64,000 nt of DNA. Origin: Enterobacteriaceae bacterium RIT693. GTDB taxonomy: Bacteria > Pseudomonadota > Gammaproteobacteria > Enterobacterales > Enterobacteriaceae. Shown one piece after another: positions 26,467 to 35,207 of the stretch. Made by a program: the position numbers and the translations under genes. The notes below the pieces were generated by a model, which was not told the origin of the DNA, ran no database searches, and worked only from the letters and a program-made list of their open reading frames with translations. The stretch is taken from assembly GCA_009668225.1 (NCBI GenBank), contig WJYK01000011.1, forward strand, positions 1-64,000. The letters are read 5' to 3'. How positions within the stretch are numbered: the stretch's first letter is position 1; every line of letters begins with the position of its first letter.

Positions 26467-27342
26467 TTAACCAAAAACTTCATCGACCAGCGCGCTGCCG
26501 AGGCGCATAGCGGAGCAAATACGGGGCATGCCCAACGCCACGCCCTGCCAGCTTTGAGTGACAGAGTAGCTGACCGGCTGACGGTCAATATCACAGCCGT
26601 CACCGAGCCAGGTCAGCGCGTCTTTGTGCTCCAGCAGGCCTGGTGAGGTCGGCGTGGTCAACCATTCATGGAAATAGTGGCGGGTGCGCGGGGAAGCGTT
26701 AACTTCCTCCGCCAGGCGGCTGATGGCCAGGCCGCGCGCATGCTCAATCAGCTGCTCCGCCTGCTGCGCGGTACCTAAACGTACCGCGTCGCCGAAGGTG
26801 CCCCAGCGCAGCTCTTCCAGCGCGACATAACAACGTGCCGCGGGAGAGAAAGAAAAATAGTGTCCGCTGCGCCAGCGGGAAAAAATCTGTTCGCTGTGCA
26901 CTATGCCCTGGCGTAAAAGGTCTATTCGTTGCAGATCCGCCTCTATCCGATTTAACCGCAGAGAGAGCTGCTGGCGCAGGAGCTGCAGCCTCTCACGAGC
27001 CGCAGTGGAGTGGTGTGCGGTACGCGCAGAAACGGGTTCAAGCTGGGCAATTCTCTCGCTAATCTGACTATTGGCCAGGTAGCTTTTCGCCAGGTCGGCT
27101 GTCAGTACGCCGAGCCGCACCAATGACGCCTCCAGATCGTCCTGCGGCGCCATACCAGCCGGCCCGGAATAACGCCTCGTCCCGCTGACAAACAGCGCCA
27201 TAAGCTGCTCGTAGAACGCTTTGCTTTGCTGGCTGTGCCACGGCTGGCGGGCAACGTCAATGCCCATCGCAAAATCGACGGCAAACTTTTCGCTGATACA
27301 GTTCAGGGTTCTTACCGGCCCTTCCATTAATACACCGCTCAT
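26467..27342 (-). CDS. rdcB: RdcB, diguanylate cyclase regulator
   Basis: 291 residues (E. coli YjcZ/RdcB is about 292). No catalytic motif is visible; the middle (about 80-150) is a leucine- and glutamine-rich helical region likely to be coiled coil. In E. coli, RdcB works with the dynamin-like RdcA to recruit or activate the diguanylate cyclase DgcE and so raise c-di-GMP for curli control. It starts three bases behind the rdcA stop, with GGAG inside the end of rdcA, so the two are coupled. The gene-order match with E. coli supports the assignment. Confidence 0.85.
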   Translation of the reverse strand: MSGVLMEGPVRTLNCISEKFAVDFAMGIDVARQPWHSQQSKAFYEQLMALFVSGTRRYSGPAGMAPQDDLEASLVRLGVLTADLAKSYLANSQISERIAQLEPVSARTAHHSTAARERLQLLRQQLSLRLNRIEADLQRIDLLRQGIVHSEQIFSRWRSGHYFSFSPAARCYVALEELRWGTFGDAVRLGTAQQAEQLIEHARGLAISRLAEEVNASPRTRHYFHEWLTTPTSPGLLEHKDALTWLGDGCDIDRQPVSYSVTQSWQGVALGMPRICSAMRLGSALVDEVFG

Positions 27343-27344
27343 TG

Positions 27345-29705
27345 TTACTCCGCTGAGAAAAGCGTCTGGATATCATCGCGCAACAGGCGGGTATCCTCGT
27401 GAATGTAACGTGCCGTTCTGACACTCTGTTCCAGCTGGCTCTGGAGGGCCAACAACACCGTTTCGTTCTGCTGTCTTGCGGCGAGACTTTGCTGCAAATT
27501 GCTGCGAATAGCGTCCAGAGCGCTGGAAAAATCAGCAAAAAATGTCGCCATCCCGGCCGTAACGGAGATATCAATTTGCGCCGTAATGGCCTGGTTTATC
27601 TGGGCCAGGAACGTAGCAACATGCTTGTGCAGCTTTTGCTGAAGCTTTTCCAGGTCAATGACATAGCGGCTGTGCGTGGCAGCATAATCTTCCCAGCCCC
27701 AGTCCACGCTGTTCAACCAGCGAGCCAGCACGCCACGCATACCGCTGTGCGGCTGTATTTGCGACAGCGACACCTCCTGGTTTTCGATGACGTTGGTAAA
27801 AGCCTGCTGGGTGTTAAAGCTAAGCTGGCTTGCCTGAAACGCAGGCAGGCTAATCTGGGCACGGAATCCGGCCACCGTCAGGCCGTTGCTCACCCGCTGT
27901 TCGATGGGTTTTAACGCTGACTGCAACGTGTAGCCCAGCCCTGCTTCGAGGTTGCTGAGTAGAGCGCCGAGTTCCCCGGTTAATGTCTCCTGGGCGGCAA
28001 ATAAAATGCTTTCGCTGGACGCGCGGACCTTGTGCAGCAGCGTGCGGGCCGTTACTTCATCCTCTCCCATAAGCCTGGCGCTTCCCGGTGCAAAATCGCC
28101 ATTCCGCGTTAATGCATGGGGGTAAAGCGGATGCAGCTTCTCTTCATCCAGCCGTCCTTCACGGAAATAGCTTCCCAGGTCTTCATGGATCTGGGCTTCA
28201 AAACGCTGCATAAAGGAGCCGATGCCTGCGAGCGCATCGCTCACCTGCTGCTGAATCACCACGCTAACCGACTGCCGGGAGGTTTGTAGCAGTTGGATAT
28301 CCTGCTCCAACTGCTCAATATTCTCCTGCAGGCTGTCGTTGGTCACCTGCAGCCCCTGGCAGCGGAAACTCAGATAGCGCTCTGCCCCTTCGGCATAATC
28401 CAGTAACTTGTGGCAAGCCGCGCGCAGCGTGTAAAGCGAAGCATTGGCGTGAGCCGCATGGAGAATAGTCTCAATCGGCGATTCAAACATCGAGTCTTCC
28501 CATAGCAGGTCGGCTGCATGGCGCAGATGTTCAATATCGGCCAGATCTGCACTGCGCCAGCGTCTGCCCAATGCTGCTTCCGCAAAATCCTGCACCCAAC
28601 GCTGTTGTTCCGGGTCAGGCAGGCGGCCATGCGTTGTCAGCTCATAACGAGCACGATTAGCAAGATAGCCCCACATGCTCGACACAGGGAAAACGTTGTC
28701 CGGTGCAATACTCCCTTTCATCAGGGTGCCGGCAATCATGGCCTTCACCTGGTTTTCATCGTCGCTGTTGCGATCCTTCTGATCGAATTTATTGACCAGC
28801 GCATAAAGCGGAACAGATTTACTGACCCCGAGCACCGCCTCGCGGACCTCTTCGTCAGAAATAGATTTCAGCTGGGTATAATCCATAACGGCCAGCACGG
28901 CGGAAGCTTGCGCCAGCTGCTCCCTGAGCATCTTTTGCAGATGCGGCTGCCCCGCTTCGTTTGGCCCAGGGGTATCCAGCAGCGTTAGCTGCCCGTGGCC
29001 ATTGTTAAGGCCCGCCAGGTGCACAAACTCCACCTCAATCACCGGTACATGCTCAATGGCAGCGTAGGCCTTAAAGGGAAATGCAACCTCCAGAACCCGA
29101 CATAAGCGCACCAGGTCGTTCAGGCTCTTCAGGCAGTGAAAAATGGGCTGAGCCCCAAGATAATGACGTTCAAAGCCGGTGCCATCGGCGATACGGGCGA
29201 TAAGCGCCTCCATATCCCGGTCTATTTCCAGCTTACTCGCCAGCATTGCCCGATTGGTGGTCAGCAACTTCTCCTGCAACGCACCCATCAGGCTTTCAAT
29301 AGGTTTAACGTATGGGAAATGCAGCACCGGCTCGCGCTGCCCCGGCGTATGGCGAATCAACGTCGGTAACGCCGTCATCGGGCGATTGCGGTTAGGCAAC
29401 ACTTCGGTTCCCACAATGGCATTGATGGTGGTGGACTTTCCCGCTTTCATGGTGCCAACAATCGCCAGTACCATTTCATGCTGGGTTATTTTACGTCTTT
29501 CGTTTTGCAGCATATCTTTCTGCAGTTCGATACCACGTGGACTAAATTTCAATGGATGTACAGAGGCCACAGGGTTCGCTACAACGTTATTTTGTTCGCT
29601 TTGTAAAGCCAGCGGAGCGACCTTTAAAGCGCTAAGGTTTTGCAACGCTAATTGCAAAAGCCGCTCGGCTTCCTGACTCAGTTCAAAAATAGTTTGTGTG
29701 TGCAT
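27345..29705 (-). CDS. rdcA: dynamin-like GTPase RdcA/CrfC
   Basis: 786 residues. GTPase motifs are complete: P-loop GTMKAGKST (84-92), DTPG (244-247) and NKFD (305-308). Long helical segments follow, as in bacterial dynamins. E. coli CrfC/YjdA (742 residues) was first described as a replication-fork colocalising protein and later as RdcA, an activator of DgcE together with RdcB. It lies next to yjdM/phn as in E. coli. The N-terminal 70 residues and the exact start are less certain. Confidence 0.9.
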   Translation of the reverse strand: MHTQTIFELSQEAERLLQLALQNLSALKVAPLALQSEQNNVVANPVASVHPLKFSPRGIELQKDMLQNERRKITQHEMVLAIVGTMKAGKSTTINAIVGTEVLPNRNRPMTALPTLIRHTPGQREPVLHFPYVKPIESLMGALQEKLLTTNRAMLASKLEIDRDMEALIARIADGTGFERHYLGAQPIFHCLKSLNDLVRLCRVLEVAFPFKAYAAIEHVPVIEVEFVHLAGLNNGHGQLTLLDTPGPNEAGQPHLQKMLREQLAQASAVLAVMDYTQLKSISDEEVREAVLGVSKSVPLYALVNKFDQKDRNSDDENQVKAMIAGTLMKGSIAPDNVFPVSSMWGYLANRARYELTTHGRLPDPEQQRWVQDFAEAALGRRWRSADLADIEHLRHAADLLWEDSMFESPIETILHAAHANASLYTLRAACHKLLDYAEGAERYLSFRCQGLQVTNDSLQENIEQLEQDIQLLQTSRQSVSVVIQQQVSDALAGIGSFMQRFEAQIHEDLGSYFREGRLDEEKLHPLYPHALTRNGDFAPGSARLMGEDEVTARTLLHKVRASSESILFAAQETLTGELGALLSNLEAGLGYTLQSALKPIEQRVSNGLTVAGFRAQISLPAFQASQLSFNTQQAFTNVIENQEVSLSQIQPHSGMRGVLARWLNSVDWGWEDYAATHSRYVIDLEKLQQKLHKHVATFLAQINQAITAQIDISVTAGMATFFADFSSALDAIRSNLQQSLAARQQNETVLLALQSQLEQSVRTARYIHEDTRLLRDDIQTLFSAE

Positions 29706-29809
29706 AAAAAATCTTTCCTTAACTCAAATTACCCGGTTTTATCTCCGCCACCGTTTAGTTGTAATCATGGCAATACCGGTTTTTATAATTACGTGAGGAA
29801 AATAATTTA

Positions 29810-30484
29810 TTAATTAACATTACACCATGCTGCAATCCTGGCTTTTAAGTCGCTCTGCCAGACCTGCGGAGAAATAATGGTGAGATGCGGTATCCAATAC
29901 TGCACCAGCGGAAACAATTGCTCAGGCGAAGCAATATGGCTTGCCAGAAGCAAATCTCCGTTATCAAGCTCTCTGATAGTTTTTTGAAAAGGTAATAGTT
30001 TGCGCTGTTTAAAATGTTCGGCCGCCTGCGCCGAAACCTGTAACAGAACCTCCGTTTTCACCCTTTCCCCACCAGGATCATCCCGATCGTCAAATAATGG
30101 ATAAAAAATAGCTTTCCGCTGCGGGCTATTTTCATATTCATACCCTACTACCAATAAATCTGGAATAGCCCGCAGGGCAATATATTGATTATGGCTCTTT
30201 ATGTCGTACCACGGATAAAACGCAGCAAGCCCTACGCGTTTGGTAATGCGTAACAGGTCGTTTACGTTAAACTGTCCTTTTAAATGCGAAGAGAGACGCT
30301 TTTTCCCCTCGCCGACATCCTCCAGAATAGCACCAAGCCGGTTCAAATCACGATACGCAGTTCGCATATCTACATCAAAACGCTGGCGGATAATATCAGC
30401 GGAAAGGGTTTCCCCCTGATAAAGACTTAAGACGATTTCGGCCAGTCGATCTGCAACTTTTACTTTCGCGCCTTTCATTCTCAT
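29810..30484 (-). CDS. WYL-domain transcriptional regulator
   Basis: About 224 residues: an N-terminal winged helix (KVKVADRLAEIVLSLYQGE, then DMRTAYRDLNRLG as recognition helix) and a WYL-type C-terminal region (AFYPWYDIKSHNQYI carries the aromatic pattern). WYL regulators sense nucleic acids or nucleotides in many systems. The start at 30484 (or 30478) is preferred over 30526: AGGAA lies just before it, and a promoter-like TTGACA/TATGGA pair would place the transcript start near 30502. It is not in the E. coli rdcA-yjdM interval, so it is an insertion in this lineage. Targets are unknown. Confidence 0.75.
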   Translation of the reverse strand: MRMKGAKVKVADRLAEIVLSLYQGETLSADIIRQRFDVDMRTAYRDLNRLGAILEDVGEGKKRLSSHLKGQFNVNDLLRITKRVGLAAFYPWYDIKSHNQYIALRAIPDLLVVGYEYENSPQRKAIFYPLFDDRDDPGGERVKTEVLLQVSAQAAEHFKQRKLLPFQKTIRELDNGDLLLASHIASPEQLFPLVQYWIPHLTIISPQVWQSDLKARIAAWCNVN

Positions 30485-30509
30485 CGGTTCCTGCCTCTGT
30501 ATCGGTACA

Positions 30510-30545
30510 TCCATAGGCCCAACCATACCCCTGTCAAGTGACAGG
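30510..30545 (-). promoter_or_regulatory. palindrome over the WYL gene promoter
   Basis: CCTGTCA-AG-TGACAGG is a perfect 16-bp palindrome (30530-30545). On the minus strand it contains TTGACA (30537-30532), a consensus -35, with a weak -10-like TATGGA 16 bases on (30515-30510). A third GTGTCA half-site follows at about 30548-30553. A repressor bound here would block the WYL gene, so autoregulation is likely. Confidence 0.5.
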
Positions 30546-30886
30546 AGGTGTCAGCGCAATACGCTTTTTTTTATTTTTTCAAACAGGTATAGCGCAGCAG
30601 CCCATGCTGGCAAACTTGCTCGAAGCGAAGTGAAACTAAGTTAAATTAGCCTTATTTAACGGCAATTAAAGCCTGAACTTTAAGTTAAATTTGGTGCTTA
30701 TTTCTCTGAATGAAAAGATTTTTGCGCTTCAGGACTGCTGAAAGTCCGTCTGACAGAGGTTCGTGGTAATAATCCCTGCAAATGTAGGGATTTGATGTAT
30801 AATCTGAGCACTTTTCCGCGATTCAGCATGCTTTTACTGCCAAGTCGCTATTTTTCATTACTTTATCTCACCTTGAGGATCAGATA
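30546..30886 (+). promoter_or_regulatory. yjdM upstream region and promoter
   Basis: The segment holds a consensus -10 TATAAT at 30798-30803 and, immediately before it, a perfect hairpin AATCCCT (30771-30777)/AGGGATT (30786-30792) where a -35 would lie, suggesting an operator overlapping the promoter. TTGAGGATCAGATA precedes the yjdM ATG. The rest (30560-30760) is AT-rich, with AAGTTAAATT repeated twice and no gene. Confidence 0.5.
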
Positions 30887-31222
30887 ATGCAACTCCCTCA
30901 TTGCCCGAAGTGCAATTCCGAATACACCTATGAAGACAACGGCATGTTGATTTGCCCGGAGTGCGCTTATGAATGGAACCCGGCCGCCGCAGGCGAAGAA
31001 AGCGATCAATTAGTGGTAAAAGATGCCAACGGCAATCTGCTTGCCGACGGCGACAGCGTCACCGTTGTTAAAGATCTGAAGGTAAAAGGCAGCTCTTCAA
31101 TGCTGAAAATCGGCACAAAAGTGAAGAATATCCGTCTGGTTGAAGGCGATCACAATATTGATTGTAAAATTGACGGTTTTGGCCCGATGAAGCTGAAATC
31201 TGAGTTTGTGAAAAAGAACTAA
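30887..31222 (+). CDS. yjdM: YjdM (PhnA) zinc-ribbon protein
   Basis: 111 residues: an N-terminal zinc ribbon ([20 protein letters not shown] in two CxxC pairs) and a PhnA SH3-like C-terminal domain. It was historically called PhnA but is not required for C-P lyase; its role is unclear and it is not phosphonoacetate hydrolase. Position next to yjdN and rdcA matches E. coli. Confidence 0.95.
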   Translation: MQLPHCPKCNSEYTYEDNGMLICPECAYEWNPAAAGEESDQLVVKDANGNLLADGDSVTVVKDLKVKGSSSMLKIGTKVKNIRLVEGDHNIDCKIDGFGPMKLKSEFVKKN

Positions 31223-31319
31223 TTTTCCCCGGCAGGTGGACAAGCCGCCTGCCCCGCCTGGCTTACCTCTCCTGCACAATCTACACTTCTTCTGCACTCT
31301 CAATACAGAGGATTCGGTT

Positions 31320-31748
31320 ATGCCTTTAGGACCCTACATATCATTAAACGGCCGCTGCGCCGAGGCTATCGCCTTTTACCAGCAGGCGTTGGGCGCCGAA
31401 CTGACGTTCAAAATTACCTTCGGTGAGATGCCCAAAGAAGCGACGAATGTCGAAGGCTGCAGCGGCGCAGTTGCCTATTCTGACGATAGCATCATGCACG
31501 CCAGTCTGCGGGTGGCCGGCAATGATTTGATGATGACCGACGCCAGCATGAGCGGGGACAAACCGCAGCACAGCGGCTTTTCACTCTGCCTGGCAAGCCA
31601 CGATACGGCAGAGGGTAAACGCTGGTTTGAAGGGCTTTCAACAGGCGGCACCGTCACCATGCCGTGGAGTGAAACTTTTTGGGCAAAAGGGTATGGCTCA
31701 CTCACGGATAAGTTTGGCATTCCGTGGATGGTCAATGTCGAAAGATAA
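31320..31748 (+). CDS. yjdN: YjdN (PhnB) VOC-superfamily protein
   Basis: 142 residues of the glyoxalase/VOC fold (PYISLNGRCAEAIAFYQQAL near the start; PWSETFWAKGYGSLTDKFG near the end). The ATG at 31320 has AGAGGA eight bases upstream; the longer frame from 31236 is not supported. Its function is unknown despite the PhnB name. A terminator hairpin follows. Confidence 0.94.
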   Translation: MPLGPYISLNGRCAEAIAFYQQALGAELTFKITFGEMPKEATNVEGCSGAVAYSDDSIMHASLRVAGNDLMMTDASMSGDKPQHSGFSLCLASHDTAEGKRWFEGLSTGGTVTMPWSETFWAKGYGSLTDKFGIPWMVNVER

Positions 31749-31770
31749 AGAGCGCGCATTTACGCTGCGT

Positions 31771-31803
31771 ACAGGGCCCATAATTCCGGGCCCTGTGTTA
31801 TTG
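31771..31803 (+). terminator. terminator after yjdN
   Basis: A nine-base-pair stem ACAGGGCCC (31771-31779)/GGGCCCTGT (31788-31796) is followed by GTTATTGTTAATGTTT. It separates yjdMN from the phn operon. Confidence 0.75.
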
Positions 31804-32200
31804 TTAATGTTTAAAAAACCAAGGAAATCAAAGCGCCTGATTTATTCATTTTTTTGATGTTAATTAATTATTCCACCCCAAAGAATTTATTCCTAATTTA
31901 AAAGCGAGAAAAGACCCAGGATGATTCTCAGTCGAGAATGTGAATGAGAAAACATGACCCGCATTCATTATTTTAAAAATAAAACAATTATTAAAAAACG
32001 AAGTCGCGAACGCGATATACAATATATTACTTCGATATTCCCACCATTAATTCCCCTACTTATTACCCCACTATTCTTGCCCCTTTATCTTCTTCCCCTT
32101 CCTGCTCGCCCTTTTCTTTGCTGAACGTCGGCAAAAAGCGGCAACTGACTGATTCCCCGGCAAACTTGCGGACTCCCCAACCGCAAACTTCAACTCTTCA
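31804..32200. other. gap before the phn promoter
   Basis: About 400 AT-rich bases, then a pyrimidine-rich tract (about 32040-32120), with no supportable gene. In E. coli, phnC follows yjdN after a short promoter region; here the extra DNA has no recognisable similarity to phnC, phnD or phnE. Confidence 0.45.
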
Positions 32201-32234
32201 TCGTACAGAAACCAATCATTAACAAAACCGTCAC
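32201..32234 (+). promoter_or_regulatory. Pho box-like promoter region of phn
   Basis: ATTAACAAAACCGTCAC (32218-32234) closely resembles the region before E. coli phnC. It fits one strong Pho-box half (CCGTCAC for CTGTCAC) with the AT spacer and a weak first half. PhoB activation under phosphate starvation is expected. The bases after it (GGCACCATGAGGCAACTTTT, then GAAGGAGGC) also resemble the E. coli phnC leader. Confidence 0.55.
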
Positions 32235-32276
32235 TTTCCCCCGGCACCATGAGGCAACTTTTGAAGGAGGCCCGTG

Positions 32277-32354
32277 ATGCAAACGACTCTTCACCTCATC
32301 AAGCAAAATCCCTGCGCAGCTCTGCCGCAACTGCTGCGTACGCGCTTTATCTGA
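32277..32354 (+). pseudogene. 25-codon scar ORF of deleted phnCDE
   Basis: A 25-residue frame, starting MQTTLHLIKQ and ending LPQLLRTRFI, with an excellent ribosome site (GGAGG, six bases before ATG). The first residues (MQT) and the leader match the start of E. coli phnC. The last ten resemble the end of E. coli PhnE (L-x-Q-x-LR-x-x-FI), and the stop lies 20 bases before phnF. The simplest reading is an internal deletion that joined the start of phnC to the end of phnE and kept the frame. It could now serve only as a translated leader that couples expression to phnF. A chance small ORF is the alternative. Confidence 0.55.
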
Positions 32355-32374
32355 TTCGAGAGGCTTTGACTGTT

Positions 32375-33100
32375 ATGCACTTATCCAGACATCCGACCAG
32401 TTACCCGACCCGCTATCAGGAAATAGCTGCCCGGCTCGAACAGGAGCTGCGTAACAACTATCGCTGCGGCGACTATCTGCCCGCTGAAACCCAGCTTGCC
32501 GCCTACTACGAGGTTAACCGCCACACGCTCCGCCGCGCCATTGACGAGCTGGTCAACAAAGGCTGGGTGCAGCGCCGCCAGGGCATTGGCGTGCTGGTGC
32601 TGATGCGCCCGTTTGACTACCCGCTTAACGCGCAGGCTCGCTTTAGCCAAAACCTGCTGGATCAGGGCAGCCACCCGACCAGCGAACGCCTGCTGGCGGT
32701 GATTCGCCCGGCCTCTCAGGACGTGGCGGATGCGCTGGGGCTGGCCGAGGGAGATAACGTTATTCACCTACGCACCCTGCGCCGGGTCAACGGTATAGCG
32801 GTGTGCATCATCGACCACTATTTTTCCGAACAAACCTGGTGGCCGACGCTGCAAACTTTCAGCAACGGCTCACTGCACGATTTTCTCCAGGCCGAGTTAG
32901 GCATTGCCCTGACCCGCGCCCAAACCCGCATCAGCGCCCGCCGTTCCCAGGCCAAAGAGAGCCGCCTGCTGGAAATTCCCAATATGGCGCCGCTGCTCTG
33001 CGTACGCACCCTCAATCACCGTGAAGGCGAGGCCAACCCGGCGGAGTACTCCGTCAGCCTGACCCGCGCCGACATGATTGAATTCACCATGGAGCACTAA
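32375..33100 (+). CDS. phnF: GntR-family regulator PhnF
   Basis: 241 residues, starting MHLSRHPTSYPTRYQEIAAR as in E. coli PhnF. An N-terminal winged helix (about 15-75) is followed by a UTRA ligand domain. A frame extended upstream to 32249 is rejected because the family start is exact. PhnF is a repressor-like member of the phn operon. Stop TAA is directly followed by the phnG ATG. Confidence 0.96.
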   Translation: MHLSRHPTSYPTRYQEIAARLEQELRNNYRCGDYLPAETQLAAYYEVNRHTLRRAIDELVNKGWVQRRQGIGVLVLMRPFDYPLNAQARFSQNLLDQGSHPTSERLLAVIRPASQDVADALGLAEGDNVIHLRTLRRVNGIAVCIIDHYFSEQTWWPTLQTFSNGSLHDFLQAELGIALTRAQTRISARRSQAKESRLLEIPNMAPLLCVRTLNHREGEANPAEYSVSLTRADMIEFTMEH

Positions 33101-33562
33101 ATGGACACCAGCCATTTCAACACCGAACGGCGCCGCGAATGGATGGCGGTGCTGTCACACAGCCAGCCGCAGGAGCTTCTTGAGCGCTGGAACAGCCTGA
33201 GTATCTCTGCTGATTACACGCTGATCCGAGCCCCGGAAATCGGTCTGGTGCAGGTTCAGGCCCGCATGGGCGGCACCGGCCAGCGTTTCTTTACCGGCGA
33301 CGCCACGCTGACTCGCGCAGTCGTCAAGCTGGCGAGCGGCACCTACGGCTACAGCTATCTGCTCGGCCGGGATAAACAACACGCCGAATGCTGCGCGGTG
33401 ATCGACGCCCTGATGCAGGAAAGCGCGCATTTTCAAACGCTACAAGAAACCCTTATTGCACCGCTGGCGGCCAACCGCGAACAACGCCTTGCCGCTCGCC
33501 GTGCGGAAGTTAACAGCAGCCGCGTGGACTTCTTCACGCTGGTACGCGGAGATAACGCATGA
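33101..33562 (+). CDS. phnG: C-P lyase subunit PhnG
   Basis: 153 residues. PhnG is part of the PhnGHIJ core complex, which attaches methylphosphonate to ATP to form ribose-1-phosphonate triphosphate and then breaks the C-P bond. The ATG follows the phnF stop without a gap and the 3' end overlaps phnH by four bases. Confidence 0.96.
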   Translation: MDTSHFNTERRREWMAVLSHSQPQELLERWNSLSISADYTLIRAPEIGLVQVQARMGGTGQRFFTGDATLTRAVVKLASGTYGYSYLLGRDKQHAECCAVIDALMQESAHFQTLQETLIAPLAANREQRLAARRAEVNSSRVDFFTLVRGDNA

Positions 33563-34143
33563 CTTTAATGACCGCTTTTACCCTTCCGGTGCAGGATGCC
33601 CAGCAGAGTTTTCGTCGCCTGCTCAAAGCGATGAGCGAGCCGGGCGTGATTGTCGCGCTGACCTCGCTGCAGCAGGGCTGGCTGCCGCTGAACGTGGCCA
33701 CCACCAGCGTGCTGCTGACGCTGGCCGATAACGACACGCCGGTGTGGGTAGACGGCACGTTGGGCAACGATATTGCCTCACAAAATATCCGTTTTCATAC
33801 CAATGCGCCGCTGTGCGAGCAGCCTGAGCACGCGCAGTTTGCCGTTGCCAGCGACGCCATCTCTTCTGAACAGCTGAACCTGCTGGCCCAGGGCTGCGAC
33901 ATTGCCCCCGATACCAGCGCGACGCTGATCCTGCAGGTTTCCAGCCTGAGCGGCGGGCGCATGCTGCGCCTGACCGGCGCTGGCATCAACGAAGAGCGCA
34001 TGATAGCGCCTCAGCTGCCGGAATGTGTGCTGCACGAACTGACCGAACGCCCGCACCCGTTCCCGCTGGGCATTGACCTGATTTTGACCTGCGGCGATCG
34101 CCTGCTGGCTATCCCACGGACCACCCACGTGGAGGTGTGCTGA
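33559..34143 (+). CDS. phnH: C-P lyase subunit PhnH
   Basis: 194 residues, with the PhnH fold ([19 protein letters not shown] near the N-terminus, [14 protein letters not shown] in the C-terminal half). It is a structural subunit of the PhnGHIJ core, related to PLP-transferase folds but without a PLP lysine site. Overlaps phnG by four bases; its TGA overlaps the phnI ATG by one base. Confidence 0.96.
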   Translation: MTLMTAFTLPVQDAQQSFRRLLKAMSEPGVIVALTSLQQGWLPLNVATTSVLLTLADNDTPVWVDGTLGNDIASQNIRFHTNAPLCEQPEHAQFAVASDAISSEQLNLLAQGCDIAPDTSATLILQVSSLSGGRMLRLTGAGINEERMIAPQLPECVLHELTERPHPFPLGIDLILTCGDRLLAIPRTTHVEVC

Positions 34144-35207
34144 TGTACGTTGCCGTCAAAGGGGGCGAGAAGGCAATCTCCGCCGCCCACGCCCTGCAGG
34201 AGCGCAACCGACGCGGCGATGAAACGCTGAAAGAGCTGAGCGTCGCGCAAATTGAACAGCAGCTTGGCCTGGCGGTCGACCGCGTGATGACGGAAGGCGG
34301 CATCGCCGACCGGGAGCTTGCCGCGCTAGCCATCAAGCAGGCCAGCGGCGACATGATTGAGGCCATTTTCCTGCTGCGCGCCTACCGCACCACGCTGCCT
34401 CGCCTGGCCGTTAGCGAGCCGCTGAACACCGCTGAGATGCGCCTCGAACGCCGTATCTCCGCCGTTTATAAAGACGTCCCTGGCGGCCAGCTGCTTGGCC
34501 CAACCTACGACTACACGCACCGCCTGCTGGACTTCACGCTGCTGGCCAACGGCGAAGTGCCTGACGCAGAACCTGCCGACGAGCAAAGCGCACCCGCTCC
34601 GCACGTGTTCAGCATGCTGGCGAAGCAGGGCCTGGCCAAAGTCGAAGAAGACGACGGCGCGCAGCCGGACGACATCACCCGCAACCCGCCGGTTTACCCG
34701 TGCTCGCGCTCTTCGCGCCTGCAGCAGCTGGTGCGCGGCGACGAAGGCTACCTGCTGGCTCTCGCCTACTCCACCCAGCGCGGCTACGGGCGCAACCACC
34801 CGTTTGCCGCCGAGATCCGCAGCGGCTATGTAGATATCGAAATTGTGCCGGAAGAGCTGGGTTTTGCGGTGAACATCGGCGAACTGCTGATGACCGAATG
34901 CGAAATGGTGAACGGCTTTGTCGCCCCCGAAGATGAAGCCCCACACTTTACGCGCGGCTACGGCCTGGCGTTCGGCATGAGCGAGCGCAAAACCATGGCG
35001 ATGGCGCTGGTTGACCGCGCGCTCCAGGCTCCCGACTACGACGAAACCGTCGCAGGCCCGGCGCAGGACGAAGAATTTGTGTTATCCCACGCGGATAACG
35101 TGGAAGCGGCCGGCTTTGTGTCCCACCTCAAGCTGCCGCATTACGTAGATTTCCAGGCCGAACTGGAGCTGCTTAACCGCCTGATAAAGGAGCGAGCAAA
35201 TGGCTAA
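34143..35207 (+). CDS. phnI: C-P lyase nucleosidase subunit PhnI
   Basis: 354 residues starting [12 protein letters not shown]. PhnI removes adenine from ATP so that ribose triphosphate can be joined to the phosphonate, working with PhnG and PhnH. A start two codons upstream (34137) is possible, but the MYVAV start matches the family. It overlaps phnJ by eight bases. Confidence 0.97.
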   Translation: MYVAVKGGEKAISAAHALQERNRRGDETLKELSVAQIEQQLGLAVDRVMTEGGIADRELAALAIKQASGDMIEAIFLLRAYRTTLPRLAVSEPLNTAEMRLERRISAVYKDVPGGQLLGPTYDYTHRLLDFTLLANGEVPDAEPADEQSAPAPHVFSMLAKQGLAKVEEDDGAQPDDITRNPPVYPCSRSSRLQQLVRGDEGYLLALAYSTQRGYGRNHPFAAEIRSGYVDIEIVPEELGFAVNIGELLMTECEMVNGFVAPEDEAPHFTRGYGLAFGMSERKTMAMALVDRALQAPDYDETVAGPAQDEEFVLSHADNVEAAGFVSHLKLPHYVDFQAELELLNRLIKERANG

